Positions 22,871 to 33,320 of a DNA stretch of 64,000 bases are shown piece by piece. The position numbers were made by a program, and so were the translations under genes. The notes below the pieces were generated by a model, which searched no databases, was not told the origin of the DNA, and saw nothing but the letters and a program-made list of their open reading frames with translations. Positions within the stretch are counted from its first letter, which is position 1; every line of letters starts with the position of its first letter. The stretch spans positions 1 through 64,000 of the forward strand of contig BAAFSQ010000009.1 of assembly GCA_054661495.1 (NCBI GenBank). Direction: 5' to 3'. The DNA is from Zygophlyctis sp. KS116 (lineage: Eukaryota; Chytridiomycota).

Positions 22871-24381
22871 TTAGTAAATAATAGAAAAGAGCATCATCAA
22901 AGCGGCAAAACCAACTTTTTCTGATTGTGCAACTGAAGAGCTAAGTTCCGTCGTAGCTGCTGGATTCGTATACTGGCCATTTTGGATAATACTTGGTATA
23001 ATTTGATCTCCTTCACGTCGTAATTCCTGAATAGGCTTCACTCCTACATATGCACGGGATTTTTCTAGAATCGAATTGTCCACAAAATTTCCCCCCGTTT
23101 CCACTTTCTCTTTAACAGATTTTTTAATGCTATTTGCTCTCTCGTGGACCTCCTCTGATTTGTTTTTGAAAGACATTCGAAGCCATTCAGGAGAAAGATC
23201 AAGCGTAAAGTTTTTGAGGTTTTGCGAATTAACTCCGACTGTAGTTGTTGGAAGAGAAGCATGAGTAGTAGTAGTAGTAGTAATACCTATAGTTGAAGTG
23301 TCTGCACTTTTTGAATTTGTTACAGTGGTAGAAGATACACTAGAGGATGGAACACTCGCAAATGATCCAAAAGAAATTTTAGTACTGCCGACAGTCGAAG
23401 CCCCCCCAATGGTTGAATTTGTAGCAGTGGTAGAAGATACAGTTGTGGTTGGAATTTTCACAGAGGTAACAGTAGAGCTTGTAGAGTTAGAGGAAGCTGA
23501 ACTAGATGAGGGTAAGTAGCTAACACAAATATCGTAAACATCCAATACATCCGCGATTGTGACATTATCGAAACCGGGAATTTTGCTATCCAACTTCAAT
23601 GGAGTATAGCTTTTTTCTTCAGAAAAATTGCCTTGCTTCCATAGAACCTGTGCTTGGAGCAAAGTATAATCAACATTGGAATGTACTGCGTAGAAAATTG
23701 GGTCAATTGGAGAATATTGCAATACGGCCATTTGACCTCTGTTTCCACCCACTAGATTATGAATCACTCCATGTGCATATTCTAACTGAAGACAATAATC
23801 TCCATAACCGCTCTCTTTGGTTTTGGTCCAGAGTTCGGCATAGTATTCTGTAGGAGGGGGATTTTGTGAAACATTACAATTTCTTCCTAAGCTACTATTG
23901 CAAGAGGGAAAGTTTATTCCTTTAAACCCATTAATAGTAACTGGACCTTCTTTTTCTCCCAAATATTTCCAAATTTTAGAGCTGCTCCATTGATCAAATT
24001 CCTTTCCAGTGTCCCAATAAAAGAATGCAAAGTCAGGATTGATTGTTTGAAGCAGTGTTTCAAACCATTTCAAAAAAAATCTATGAGCATATCCAAACAT
24101 GGGTGTACCATGGATCTGATGGCCTATTTCCATATGTTTAAGCATTCCAGTTTCCCATAGAGAAACGTTTGTCGCTGGATCAATCTTTTTCACAGCTTTT
24201 TCAATTGTATCCAAGTACACCTTCCATTCGGATTCTGTAAGATCTATTGTTAATTTTAAGTAAACACACCATTCATTTCCTTTCGGACAGTAATTTTGCT
24301 GCAGTTACCTTGATCATCGCCAGCTGCAGCAACAGCAATAGCATAAATTGCAATCTTCATCAACAATTGCATGAATTTCAT
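22871..24381 (-). CDS. Secreted, probably GPI-anchored tyrosinase 2 (tandem paralog)
   Basis: It has the same layout as copy 1. The signal peptide (MKFMQLLMKIAIYAIAVAAA) is followed by the same 26-nt intron after VRKEMN and the tyrosinase core with GHQIHGTPMFGYAHRFFLKW (CuA) and HGVIHNLVGG followed by DPIFYAVHSNVDYTLLQ (CuB). In CuB the usual His-His pair has become Val-His. In characterised tyrosinases the second His is the copper ligand, so the ligand may be kept while its neighbour is lost. The Ser/Thr stalk (about 23260-23520) differs from copy 1, lacks the 54-bp array and includes a short Thr run from a GTA trinucleotide tract. The end has a conserved SRAYVGVKP block and a hydrophobic tail (VGFAALMMLFSIIY). 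Enzyme activity is plausible but unproven. Confidence 0.88.
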
Positions 24382-24766
24382 TTTATTTAAGAACAGCGTA
24401 ATTCCAATGCGGCATGTACTTATGTGGTACGCCCCACCGAAGATGGCTATTTCTCCTTGGGCAAAAGTACTCTGCGGGATAATTGAATACAGATCCTTAC
24501 TCGAAAGAGATATTACAAATGTGATAGACCTTTCCATATTCAATAATTTTATATCATCCGAGCGCCCACGGAGAAATAATCTTGATTAATCATCTGTTTA
24601 ACATGATTTCGCCATACACGTGATTGCGGCAGCTGAACGGCAATCACAGTAAGCTTAAAGATTGTGGATAGTTTGTTGGTCTCCGTGACTAGATGCAAAA
24701 TTGCAACATTTAGCTGTGCATTCAATTGAGGCATGTACTTTTATTTCAAATATACTAATAGACGAT
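24382..24766. other. Intergenic region upstream of tyrosinase 2
   Basis: About 385 bp between the tyrosinase 2 start and the DDHD gene stop, both on the minus strand. Short ORFs exist on both strands but none resembles a known protein or has neighbours that would support it. It presumably contains the tyrosinase 2 promoter. Confidence 0.5.
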
Positions 24767-26418
24767 TCATTCAGATTCCTTTGCGTCTGCTTTATTTTTT
24801 TCGAGATGTTTAATGATAAAATAATGTATCTCCTTGTTCCACCAGTAACTAAAATGTGATCTTAAGCCGAGCAGATACTAAAATCAGTTTCGATCATATT
24901 TACCTGGTGAACATTATTGTCAATCAGTGATTCCTGAATGTAATAATCATATCTTTTCTCTATAATTTCAATCGGAATTTCATCATATTGGTTTGAATCA
25001 TTTGATTGACTTTCAAGAAATTCATTTTTCTCTTGTATATCAGGCGGAGAAGAGAGCCTATTTGAAAGGCTAGGCAATTTTCCCATTACTGGCGTGACTA
25101 TTCGATTATAAACTGAAGAAACAGTTTTTTGCATTACAGTTGCATATGTTACGGATGTTTGAAAGGAATTTGTATCAATTGGTTCTGGAGAATCTAAATT
25201 CGAATTAGATTCTATCACACTTTGGGATTCATCATTTAACAACTCTTGACCATGATGATGTTTTAGGTGAGAAACAGGTTGCTTTATAACTCTGTAATGA
25301 GAAGATGATCCATTTTTCTCGTTATGAAAATCATCATCTGTTCCAGCATCTTCATCCTCTCTCTTTCTCTTCAAGTTTTTAGGAGAGGTATTTCCAGACA
25401 CAAACATGTTTGAAACATTTGTAATAGAATCAATCATTGTTGAAAACTGTCTATTCAACGTTTCTTTTGCCATTTCCAGTACAGGAATATTTGGCAAGCT
25501 TATAGATGGCAGTGTTGGCAGCATGATAGAAATATCTGGAAACTGAGTTGTAAAAGCCGTAGATGCCATATAAGACGCTAATTGATCCTTGTAATAAGAA
25601 AACGTTGGTCTATTCCTTGAACATGGTCTTTGCAACAATATCGGATTTTGAGATTCATATTTTTCATCCATTAATGGTTCTATTCGATACGCCATTGGAT
25701 CATATAAATGAAAAATATTGAAAAATCTAGTTTCTGACGGTAAAGAATAGTCTGAAAAATTCTGACCTCTCATAACCAATACTGCAGCTATTGGAGATCC
25801 AATTGCAAAAAGATAATTCGGCTTAAATTTTAATCCTGGATAAATCACTCCATGATGAGCAGGCCTTGAACTCCCTTTTCTTGTTTTTTGCAACTGATTT
25901 GCTAATATATCATAAGAAATAATTCCGCCTAAGTCATTAGAATTTCATGATACAAAAACCAAGTGTTAAACATACCCAAGGAATGACCAAAAATTGCAAT
26001 TTTCCCCTTAAAGTTTGGATATTTCTTCATAAATTCAGTAAAAGACTTATTCATTGAATTTGCTACAATATCAATAATTGATTGACCATGATAACTAGTA
26101 AAGTAATATAATACATCTGCTAAAAAGTCATTATTTATCATCCGTAAAACAGAACAAGTTGGCAGAGTTATTTTCTTTATCCGATGATCAACCGACTCCA
26201 ACTGATGTAAAAGCGAATGCCATTCAATAGGCTCCCAATGTACCATTTCCAATTCAAAGTCTTCGGATATAACCTCTTGTGAAGTCCTTCTCAATTGGTC
26301 CAAGTTTTGTTGAAATTTCCCCAATCCTTCCCTAATATTATTCAGGTGTAGCGCACCATTGGTTTCCCATTCCATGAACTACAAAAATCAAATGCGACGG
26401 AACAGTAGTCTCAGACAT
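24767..26418 (-). CDS. DDHD-domain phospholipase A1 (PA-PLA1/DDHD1/2-like)
   Basis: Intracellular PA-preferring phospholipase A1 enzymes act on ER-Golgi or mitochondrial membranes. Splicing a 25-nt intron (about 26334-26358) restores HLIFVVHGMGNQWEGLGKF, the family's oxyanion/HGMG start. The nucleophile elbow GHSLG is followed, after a 47-nt intron (the longest I found), by GIISYDILANQ. The DDHD domain contains FAIGSPIAAVLVMRG, then FHLYDPMAYRIEPL. The final exon, reached by a 26-nt intron, gives RYDYYIQESLIDN, LGLRSHFSYWWNKEIHYFII and KHL, the usual DDHD ending, before TGA at 24767. A long disordered Ser-rich insertion lies inside the DDHD domain. The start is ATG 26418, only 21 bp from the stop of the aldo-keto reductase gene on the same strand. 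Confidence 0.88.
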
Positions 26419-26439
26419 TTAAAATTCAGTAAATTTATT

Positions 26440-27488
26440 TCAAGGAACGCAAGATCCGCTAGAAGCTTCCCAGACACTAAACCACTCTTCAGTCGTCAAA
26501 TCACAATCCAAAGCCTGGACTGCAGATGTAATCCGATCAATCTTATTCGTTCCAAGAACAATTACTGGCTTTGAAGGATGCTTCAAAATCCAAGAAAATC
26601 TAAAATTTACACCTATTAAATTACATCAATTGATCCACTGAAACTTTATGATTAACAGCCAAAGACTTTAACACCTTTTGTACTCTAATAACCTTTTCAT
26701 CCTGTAAATCCGTTGAAAACAAACGTCCTCCCTTCTATTTTACTATAAATAAATTACAGCCAATGGACTCCAAATCATTGGAGACATTCTTAATTCCTGA
26801 GCCTGATCAAGAGTTCCATCATGTAAAGACTCTAAATTTAGAGGATTCAATTCAATCTGATTAGTAACCAAAGAAAAATCTAAACGTGACTGTAAAAGAC
26901 TAAATTGTCTAGAATTGAAATTAGAAACACCAAAATATTTAACCTTTCCAGACTCTTTCAACTCTTTAAAAGCAGATGCAACCTAAATTTTCTTAAAACT
27001 TTCTTAATTACTTGATCTGCATCCATTAAACAAGAAGGTCTATGAATCAATAAAACATCAATATAATCTGTTCCTAGAGCTTTTAAACTATATTTACTAT
27101 TTCCTAAATTACCTTTGATCTACTCTTTCTAGTATATATTTACTAGACAAATCATAATGTTTTACATTTACTTGTTGACTTGGACAAACTATTCCACATT
27201 TTGAAACAATTTCCATTCCTGCTCTTAATTCAGGAGCTAAAGCCAGAGCTTTCCCCAACATTTCTTCACAGACATGATCTATTCCACCATAGATATCAGC
27301 ACAATCAAAAGTAGTAATTCCTAAATCCAAACAATGTTTAACTCTTTTCAATAATTCTAGAGGAGACTCATTGACATCAGCCAATCTCCAAGTCCCTAAA
27401 ATTACAAACAATAATTACCATAGACAAACTTTGAAAGACATGGACCATTGGGAGTCGTAGAAACTTTAGGAACAGTGAGTTTGGTCAT
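26440..27488 (-). CDS. Aldo-keto reductase (NADPH-dependent)
   Basis: The product is a TIM-barrel AKR of about 300 residues. The catalytic tetrad is visible: Asp and Tyr in TFDCADIYGG, Lys in MEIVSKCGI and His in LLIHRPS. The cofactor-side motif KVKYFGVSNFNSRQF and the late WSPLAKGGRLFSTDL and SWILKHPSKPVIVLGTNK segments fit the AKR family, closest by eye to bacterial/fungal oxidoreductases of the YdhF type. At least five introns of 23-28 nt are needed, including one after FVYG near the start and one splitting SPLA from GGRLF. The substrate cannot be predicted. It lies upstream of the DDHD gene on the same strand with a 21-bp gap. Confidence 0.9.
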
Positions 27489-27659
27489 TTTCAAACCAGT
27501 AACCACGGCCCAGTCTCTCTCTTTCTATGAGACTTGCATACAAAATACAGTAAATTTATGATTTTACTGTCGGCTATCGTTATTTAGTGAATAATAAATT
27601 GAATTTTGAAAGAGACTTTATTCTATAATTACAAATCTAGCAAGTTGAGCAAATTTCTA

Positions 27660-28031
27660 TTATGATAAACTGTTGATAGAGTCTTTTTCAAATTTGGATA
27701 TATATGCAATAATATCATTAGAATCTTTAATTTTGAATTCCTTACAATCATTAGATCTAAACTCTCTTGATTTGATTTCAAAAAGTCTTGGAATCAAACG
27801 ATCCAAAATATCTTTCCATTCATCTATTTTAGAATCAATTTTAAGAATCATTTCCTTTTTTAAATTCATAATTTCTTTATGATCTTTTCCATTTTCCAAA
27901 GAAACTTGATATTCTTGTCTAGTAAATTCCAATTTAAGATTTGTAATTGTATCTAGAATTTGACTAGAGACTAGAGACTCTCTCTTTTGGCTATGGGATG
28001 ATTTATTAATATAATCTCTTAAAAACTCCAT
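27660..28031 (-). CDS. Small coiled-coil hypothetical protein
   Basis: This is a single-exon ORF of 123 codons with an ATG start and TAA stop. It is rich in Lys, Glu, Ser and Ile and predicted largely helical (LDTITNLKLEFTRQEYQVSL, EWKDILDRLIPRLFEIKSRE). I do not recognise the family; size and composition would suit a small complex subunit, for example of kinetochore or Mediator type, but nothing specific supports that. It sits in a minus-strand run with the L-LDH gene 41 bp upstream and the AKR gene about 170 bp downstream, so it is placed like a real gene. Confidence 0.55.
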   Translation of the reverse strand: MEFLRDYINKSSHSQKRESLVSSQILDTITNLKLEFTRQEYQVSLENGKDHKEIMNLKKEMILKIDSKIDEWKDILDRLIPRLFEIKSREFRSNDCKEFKIKDSNDIIAYISKFEKDSINSLS

Positions 28032-28072
28032 CAGACTCTCTACTTAGTTTTAGATCAAGGAGCAAAGACTTG

Positions 28073-28991
28073 TTAAAACGCCTTTAAAATAGCCTTTGCA
28101 CTAGACTCTAAAGATTCAAGTTCATCAGGGGATAATGGTGGGTACAGAGTTTCTATAATTCCATTCTTTCCAATGATGGCTGGTAGACTAAGACAAATAT
28201 TGAATTTTGGGATATAATGTGAAATTGGTAAGACTGTATGAGAGTCTGATAAAATTATATCAATAATATCAGAAATAACTGCTCCAATTCCATAAAATGT
28301 AGATCCTTTTATTTAAAATTTTAAAAATATTACCTTTAGAAGCAATTATAGAGTATGCTTTTTTAGCTACTTTTGATCCTAATTGCTTTTTATCAAGAGA
28401 TTTAATTTCTTTAAAATCTAAAAGAGGAATTCCAGCAACATGAGCACAACTCCAAGCTATAAATTGAGAATCTCCGTGTTCTCCAAGAACAGATACATGA
28501 ATACAAGTTGGAGATAATGATAGAATATTTGCTAATTCATATCGTAATCGACAAGTATCTAAAAAAGTTCCAGATCCAATAATTTGGTTTTTAGGGAGAT
28601 TTGAGATTTGTTGAGCAATAGTTGTTAATACATCTACTGGATTTGCTACCAAGAGTAGAATAGCTTTGGGATTAATATCCATTCCAAGAATCACACTATT
28701 CAAGATTTGACGATTTCGATCAATTAGATCTAATCTAGTTTCACCGGGTTTTTGCTTTGCACCTGCAGTAATAACAATGATATCACAAGTTCCAGCTTCC
28801 TTGAGGTCTCCGACTTTAACAATTGTCTTTGAGAGATAAGCTGCATCAACTAAATCAGAAACTTCAGACACTGCTCGATCTACATTGCTATCAACCATTA
28901 TTAGAGTAGAAGCAACTCTTCTTAAAAGACATGCGTATGCTGCCGTTGACCCAACAGAACCAGCGCCGATAATCGCAACTTTTCTCGTCAT
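28073..28991 (-). CDS. L-lactate dehydrogenase
   Basis: The NAD-binding start KVAIIGAGSVGSTAAYACLL is followed by the substrate-specificity loop AGAKQKPGETRLDLIDRN. In this loop LDH has Gln where malate dehydrogenase has Arg, and Gln is present here. The family motifs LLVANPVDVLT, GSGTFLDTCRLR and the catalytic His in VLGEHGDSQ are intact. One 28-nt intron joins YSIIASKG to STFYGIGAVISDII. Length, about 295 residues, is slightly short at the C-terminus. By motif wording it resembles bacterial (Firmicute-type) LDHs more than animal ones, so transfer or ancient origin is possible. It would let the organism ferment pyruvate to lactate. The ATG at 28991 is preferred over an upstream in-frame ATG at 29027. 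Confidence 0.93.
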
Positions 28992-29033
28992 TTTTAAATT
29001 TATTCGATTTTTATTAAAATAAAACAATATGCT

Positions 29034-29861
29034 TTACCATCCATCTCCCTGATCCTTCTCTTGAGATTCTTTTGGGGTCTGTATAGTTTGTGAGTCATCA
29101 TTATCCATTTTAGAATTTTTATCCCGCCGATCGCTTTTAGCTTGCTTCCCTTCCTTTAATTTCATTCTGTCGGGATGCATTCGGTCAGGATGACGCTTAT
29201 CATTATACACTCTTTCACTTCTTTCATCTCTTGAACGGTATTCTCTATCATAGGCTCTGGTTCTATTACTCCTAAATTCCATTCTATCCTGTCCTGATCT
29301 TTCATAAGGAGCTGTTCTTGATCTATTAACAATTCCAAAGTCTTTTGATTGAACAGTCTTATTTAATACTTGGGCTCTAGGTGAAGATCTAGATGTTCCA
29401 ACTGGTTTAGATGTTCCTATAATAGATTTTTGTGGATATCCCTTGACAGTATTTACCCAAAGAGAGTCTCCGATATTTAATCCAAGCTCACCAAGAGTTT
29501 TCTGTTCTTCTTTTGAAGATTTAAAATTAAAAACCATTCCTAAATCTTTATGAGCCAATTTTCCACTAGATGGTCTAACAAAAACACTTTTTACAGACAT
29601 TGATACAGATCTAGGGATAAGATCTGGATTTTCAATTGATAAAAGTGACATGACTTCCCTTAATGTAGATGATTTCCTATGGTTAATTATTATTCTTTCG
29701 TACCAGACATAAATGCATGTAAATGGAGAGTCTGAGATTTCTCGATCTGATAATGATTCATCTCTTCCAACCATATTTGTTTTATAGACCTTGAGCAAGA
29801 ATGGGGATATTGGCTAAAAGTAAAATATCATTAAAATTACCGGGTTCTCTGAACTGATCAT
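29034..29861 (-). CDS. SAP18-like (Sin3-associated polypeptide p18) with Arg-rich tail
   Basis: A 27-nt intron joins the first exon (MISSENP) to PISPFLLKVYKTNMVGRDES. SAP18's ubiquitin-like fold follows: IYVWYERIIINHRKSSTLRE, KDLGMVFNFKSSKEEQKTLG, LNIGDSLWVNTVKG. These match SAP18's LQIYTWMDATLKELT, YRVKEIGS and FQIGDYLDIAI segments. SAP18 works in the Sin3-HDAC and ASAP/exon-junction complexes. After the domain (about residue 145) comes an unusual tail of about 125 residues rich in Arg, Asp, Ser and Lys (for example YDREYRSRDERSERVY). Such RS/RD-like tails are more typical of splicing factors, and human SAP18 has none. The LDH gene follows 42 bp downstream on the same strand. Confidence 0.75.
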
Positions 29862-29973
29862 AATTTTTTGTGGCACCTACTCACACGGACAAATGTCGAG
29901 TTTTCTGACAGCTTTCTACACAAATGGCAATTTGATATCGATTTTATAATCGGAAATGTCATCTTAATAAACC

Positions 29974-30162
29974 ATGCCTTCTCAAGCGTTTAAATTTGTA
30001 TGGAGTTTAAAGTTTGGGACTCAATGTCCGATTTTGCATCCAAACTTAAAGAAAACTGAATTAGATTCTATGATTATATCGAGTATGAATGAAAATAAGA
30101 AAATCTTCAATGAATTTAAGGAATCTCAAGAGACTCTCTTACTCAAAGCTTTGAAAGTCTGA
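29974..30162 (+). CDS. Short hypothetical ORF
   Basis: This is a 62-codon ORF starting with ATG, 112 bp from the divergent SAP18 start. The product begins MPSQAFKFVWSLKFGTQCP and ends in a Glu/Lys-rich helix. No family is recognised. It may be a small real gene or chance, because AT-rich spacer carries many such ORFs. It is listed because it occupies a promoter-proximal position with a clean start. Confidence 0.3.
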   Translation: MPSQAFKFVWSLKFGTQCPILHPNLKKTELDSMIISSMNENKKIFNEFKESQETLLLKALKV

Positions 30163-30470
30163 AAGGGAAAGTGGAACAGATTAAATTTAAAATGAATTCT
30201 ATGTGAATTCAGCCTCTTTATTTGTTTAAGATATCGTTTTTAAGAAATTGCATTTTAGCTCACTGAAGAAACGACTTATTGATTAAAATATTCGGACAAT
30301 CTTGAGAAAGTTGCAATTAGAAATATTGTATGGAATAGAATAAAGTAGTATACTAGCATTGATAAAAGTGATCATACATTTAACGGAGTACGATATACTT
30401 ACACGCCATCCTCTCTAAAACAATGACTACAGAATAAGCTTTTAAGATTTAAATTTTTTCTTTCTAATAA
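30163..30470. other. Intergenic region, no feature seen
   Basis: About 308 bp of AT-rich DNA between the short ORF and the next hypothetical gene. I see no ORF of note, no tRNA-like fold and no repeat. It probably contains the promoter of the gene at 30471. Confidence 0.4.
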
Positions 30471-31185
30471 ATGCTACAATCTTTGAGAAACTCTGAGCTA
30501 TCCAATCCTGTCTCCAACAGTAAAACTTACAAATCCAATCAGAGATCTCACGTAGACAAATCTACTGTTCTTTTAGATAAATCAAATGCACAGATTTTAC
30601 AAGAGCGTAAAATTGAAAAGATTCCAGACTCTGTCCGAAAGAGAAAATTACATAAAGCTCGTAAACTGTTTGTTCATTCAAATACTGAAAAGAATCAATC
30701 GGATGAGCATGAGCATTCTATTACTGAAAATAAGGAGTATGATGAGCTGGATTTGATCCTGATGGACATACACAAAGCAAATGTAGACAATTGTATCATA
30801 ACAGTGTTAGGAAATTCGTCTTCATGGACTCAATACTGTCTCTGATACCAAGATCGTGTCTGATATCAAGGGATCGATTGGACATGTTGAAATCAATGAT
30901 TTGCCTCCCAATTATAATGGATCGAAGGAATCAATTGAAATTGCTCAAATTATAAAGGGACCAAATCATATTTCTCCTCAAACTGCTAAATGCGATCCAA
31001 TTGTTACAGTTGATGATTTTCTCGTACAAAAAGACTCTGAAGATCAGTCGCTCGGCTTGGAATCTCAGGATGATTTGTTGAATGGAGTTGGTGAATTCGT
31101 TTGCATGGGAAAGTCAAAGCAAAAAATGGAATTTTCAAGTAGAATAAAGTTTACAAGGAAATTCATTAATGGTAAAAAGAAATAA
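30471..31185 (+). CDS. Hypothetical protein, two exons
   Basis: Two ORFs in different frames are joined by a perfect 28-nt intron (30783-30810), giving a product of about 228 residues. The N-terminal half is basic (VRKRKLHKARKLFVH) and then acidic; the C-terminal half contains VEINDLPPNYNGSKESIEIA and ends with basic RKFINGKKK. Composition suggests a disordered nuclear or adaptor protein; I recognise no domain. The intron, start ATG and stop all look normal, so I consider it a real but unassigned gene. It is followed 200 bp later by the chitin deacetylase. Confidence 0.55.
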
Positions 31186-31386
31186 AATGTAAAAATATTG
31201 CTATCCGAATGGCCCTATTAAACATTTAATAAAGCAAAGTGAAGGATATCATTTGATCTGATCTTCAATGTTGGTAGAAACAATATTCTAAATTGATCAC
31301 CAGGCAAGATGAAGAAAATATAAAACCCTCCCCTGCACTCCAGCCATTGATGGCGCTTCCAATCTGATTCGGACATCCCTTTGAAA

Positions 31387-32412
31387 ATGATTTATTTGAT
31401 TTATCTAATTAATCTCATAGACTCATTGGTTGCTTATAATATATCAGGATATCCTCTTGTTGATGTTATCCCTCCTATCAATAAAACAATGACAAGTTTA
31501 CTGCTTGGAAATATTACGGTTCCGCCATCAGGAGGTCCATCTTCTGATTATTCAAGAGATATAACCAATTGTACTGAATCAAATTCAAGGGTATTTTATT
31601 CTGTATTTTTAAAATAATAGGCATTAACTTTTGATGATGGACCAAGTTTGCTTACATCAAAAGTCCTAAAAACACTATCTGATCATAATATGAAGGCGAC
31701 TTTTTTTGTGATTGGATCAAACGTATTACAATATCCTGAAATTTTAATTGAAACATTTAAAGCTGGTCATGAAATTGGTATTCACACTTGGTCTCATCAA
31801 TCATTAATCGAATTAACAACAGATCAAATTGTATCAGAGATAATGTGGACGATTAGAATCATTAGAGAAGTCATTGGATATACTCCTAGACTTGTGAGAC
31901 CTCCATGTAGAATAATTTATTACTAAAGTTTAGATGGAGACATTGATGAGCATGTTCGGACAATCCTGAAAGCCATGGGGTTGGAAATAATTGTCTGGAA
32001 TAGAGATACTTTAGACTGTAAAATAGATTTGTGGCTAATTGAAGGGACAGCAGCATCAAGTGCTACTAGTAAGAATCAAACAAAATCTCAAACTGCTTTT
32101 AAAGGATGGTTACTTGAGCCATTTATGGGAACTATTTCTCTACAGCATGATATTGATAATATCACTGTAGCTGAAATCCCTATAACACTAGATTTATTAG
32201 CCAATTCTAGCTATTCAACAGTATTAATTTCCAAGTGCGCAAACATTGCATCACCATATGATGAAACTCTACTAGTAAAAAGTGGAAGTGTAAATGAGGG
32301 TAAAACAGGTGATAATCAAACACAACACATCCCAGACGTGTCCGGGGTAAGAGTATTACAAATCCCAATTATTTTATCAGTTATCTTAATGACTTTCAAT
32401 CATATTAGCTAA
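31387..32412 (+). CDS. Chitin deacetylase (NodB polysaccharide deacetylase), secreted, GPI-type tail
   Basis: It hydrolyses N-acetyl groups of chitin to give chitosan in the wall. A hydrophobic signal segment starts the protein (MIYLIYLINLIDSLVA). After a 30-nt intron the NodB motif 1 appears (ALTFDDGPS; the first Asp is catalytic, the second binds metal). Motif 2 is IGIHTWSHQSLIELT, with both metal His residues. Motif 3 is RPPYGDIDEHVR, which needs a 27-nt intron (31902-31928) between Pro and Gly-Asp. The WNRDTLD motif and a later ISLQHDI (catalytic His) follow. The C-terminus is hydrophobic (VLQIPIILSVILMTF), as in GPI-anchored deacetylases. The gene is strong evidence for a chitin-bearing fungus. 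Start ATG 31387. Confidence 0.93.
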
Positions 32413-32729
32413 TTCTCAGAGTATTTAGTACTTGCTACGCCTTAATTTTAGGTCAATAACAGTTATTTGAATTGAAGGACAAAATCATTGACCTTTTGCG
32501 GAACACTACATATGGGCTACGCACGATTGAGGAACATGTTCGGACAACTACAAAAAATATTTGGAAAGATTAGTGTTTTATCAGTTATTTAAGTTTTGAG
32601 AGTACGCTCTACAATCAGAATAGTAGATGATGTTTTAAACAACTGGTAAGAACTCTGAAGAAGTTGCTCAACTACTATAACATCGTTTGTCATTTTTCAG
32701 TTTTTCGAAGATTAGTCAGAGGTAGTTTG

Positions 32730-33320
32730 GGAGAGTCCGGGGTAGTATTCGGCAGTACAGTGCAATGTGCAGCTACAGTACTGCAAAAATGCACTACAAT
32801 TGTCACACAGGAAAAATTAACTGTAGCTACAGTGCCGTTTCAGAAGTTTATGAGAAAATTTATTATTTCGGAAATTACAGAGAATGTTTAAAATTGAAAA
32901 CCATTTGAGTCAAAAGAAATTAAAAGGGAAAAATCACTATGGTTGCCAGACGACTTTTTGCGATACCAACGTCATCAGCTGCTAGTGAGAGAGTTTGGAG
33001 TGTTTTCAGTTTTATACATTCAAAGAAAAGATGTAGGCTAGTGAACAGCAGAGTAATGAACCTCGCAAAAGTCTACGTCAACACTTCAATTTCAAGAATG
33101 GAAACTTCAAAAGCAAGACAGGAAAAGGTTATTGATTATTTTCAAGAGTTACCAGATGAAATAGAAGAAGAGGAAGAGCCCGATTTAATTGATATCTTCT
33201 AATAAAAAAGTTAAATGTGCAGTAAATTTGCAGTGTCATACAGTACTGTCCTACAATGCGGTGCAGTGTCATACAGAAAGAATCCGCTGTAGCTACACTG
33301 CCGTCCCCTAGTCCGGGGTC
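32730..33320 (+). mobile_element. Decayed hAT-type DNA transposon
   Basis: A 264-bp ORF at 32939-33202 encodes a hAT dimerisation domain. Around it are related, partly inverted sequences: CGGCAGTACAGTG about 32750 and GTAGCTACAGTGCCG about 32823 on the left, and CTGTAGCTACACTGCCGTCC about 33289 on the right. The right-hand end, reversed, resembles the left-hand start (CGGCAGTGTAGCTACAG against CGGCAGTACAGTGCA...GCTACAG), as degenerate terminal inverted repeats would. The catalytic core (RNaseH-like) is absent, so the element is a relic. Exact ends and target-site duplication are not resolved. It sits in the longest gene-poor stretch of the window. Confidence 0.6.
32939..33202 (+). pseudogene. 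hAT transposase C-terminal fragment
   Basis: The 87-residue frame shows the hAT C-terminal dimerisation motif: ARRLFAIPTSSAASERVWSV, then FSFIHSKKRCRLVNSRVMNL. In intact hAT transposases this follows several hundred residues of catalytic domain with Asp/Asp/Glu residues, none of which remain upstream. An acidic tail ends it. It is most likely a remnant without transposase function, though a domesticated small protein cannot be ruled out. The first in-frame codon may not be a real start. Confidence 0.75.

Noticed and set aside
24549-24734. Minus-strand ORF MPQLNAQLNVAILHL
   Set aside because: No family resemblance, no splice partners, and located in promoter space of tyrosinase 2.
26200-26418. 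DDHD gene starting at the ATG in MEWETNGALH
   Set aside because: Removing a 25-nt intron gives HLIFVVHGMGNQWEGLGKF from an upstream ATG, a much better fit to the family.
31950-32545. Shared phrase CATGTTCGGACAA in the deacetylase and at about 32536
   Set aside because: The match is short and flanks diverge, so chance or a very old fragment is as likely as a duplication.
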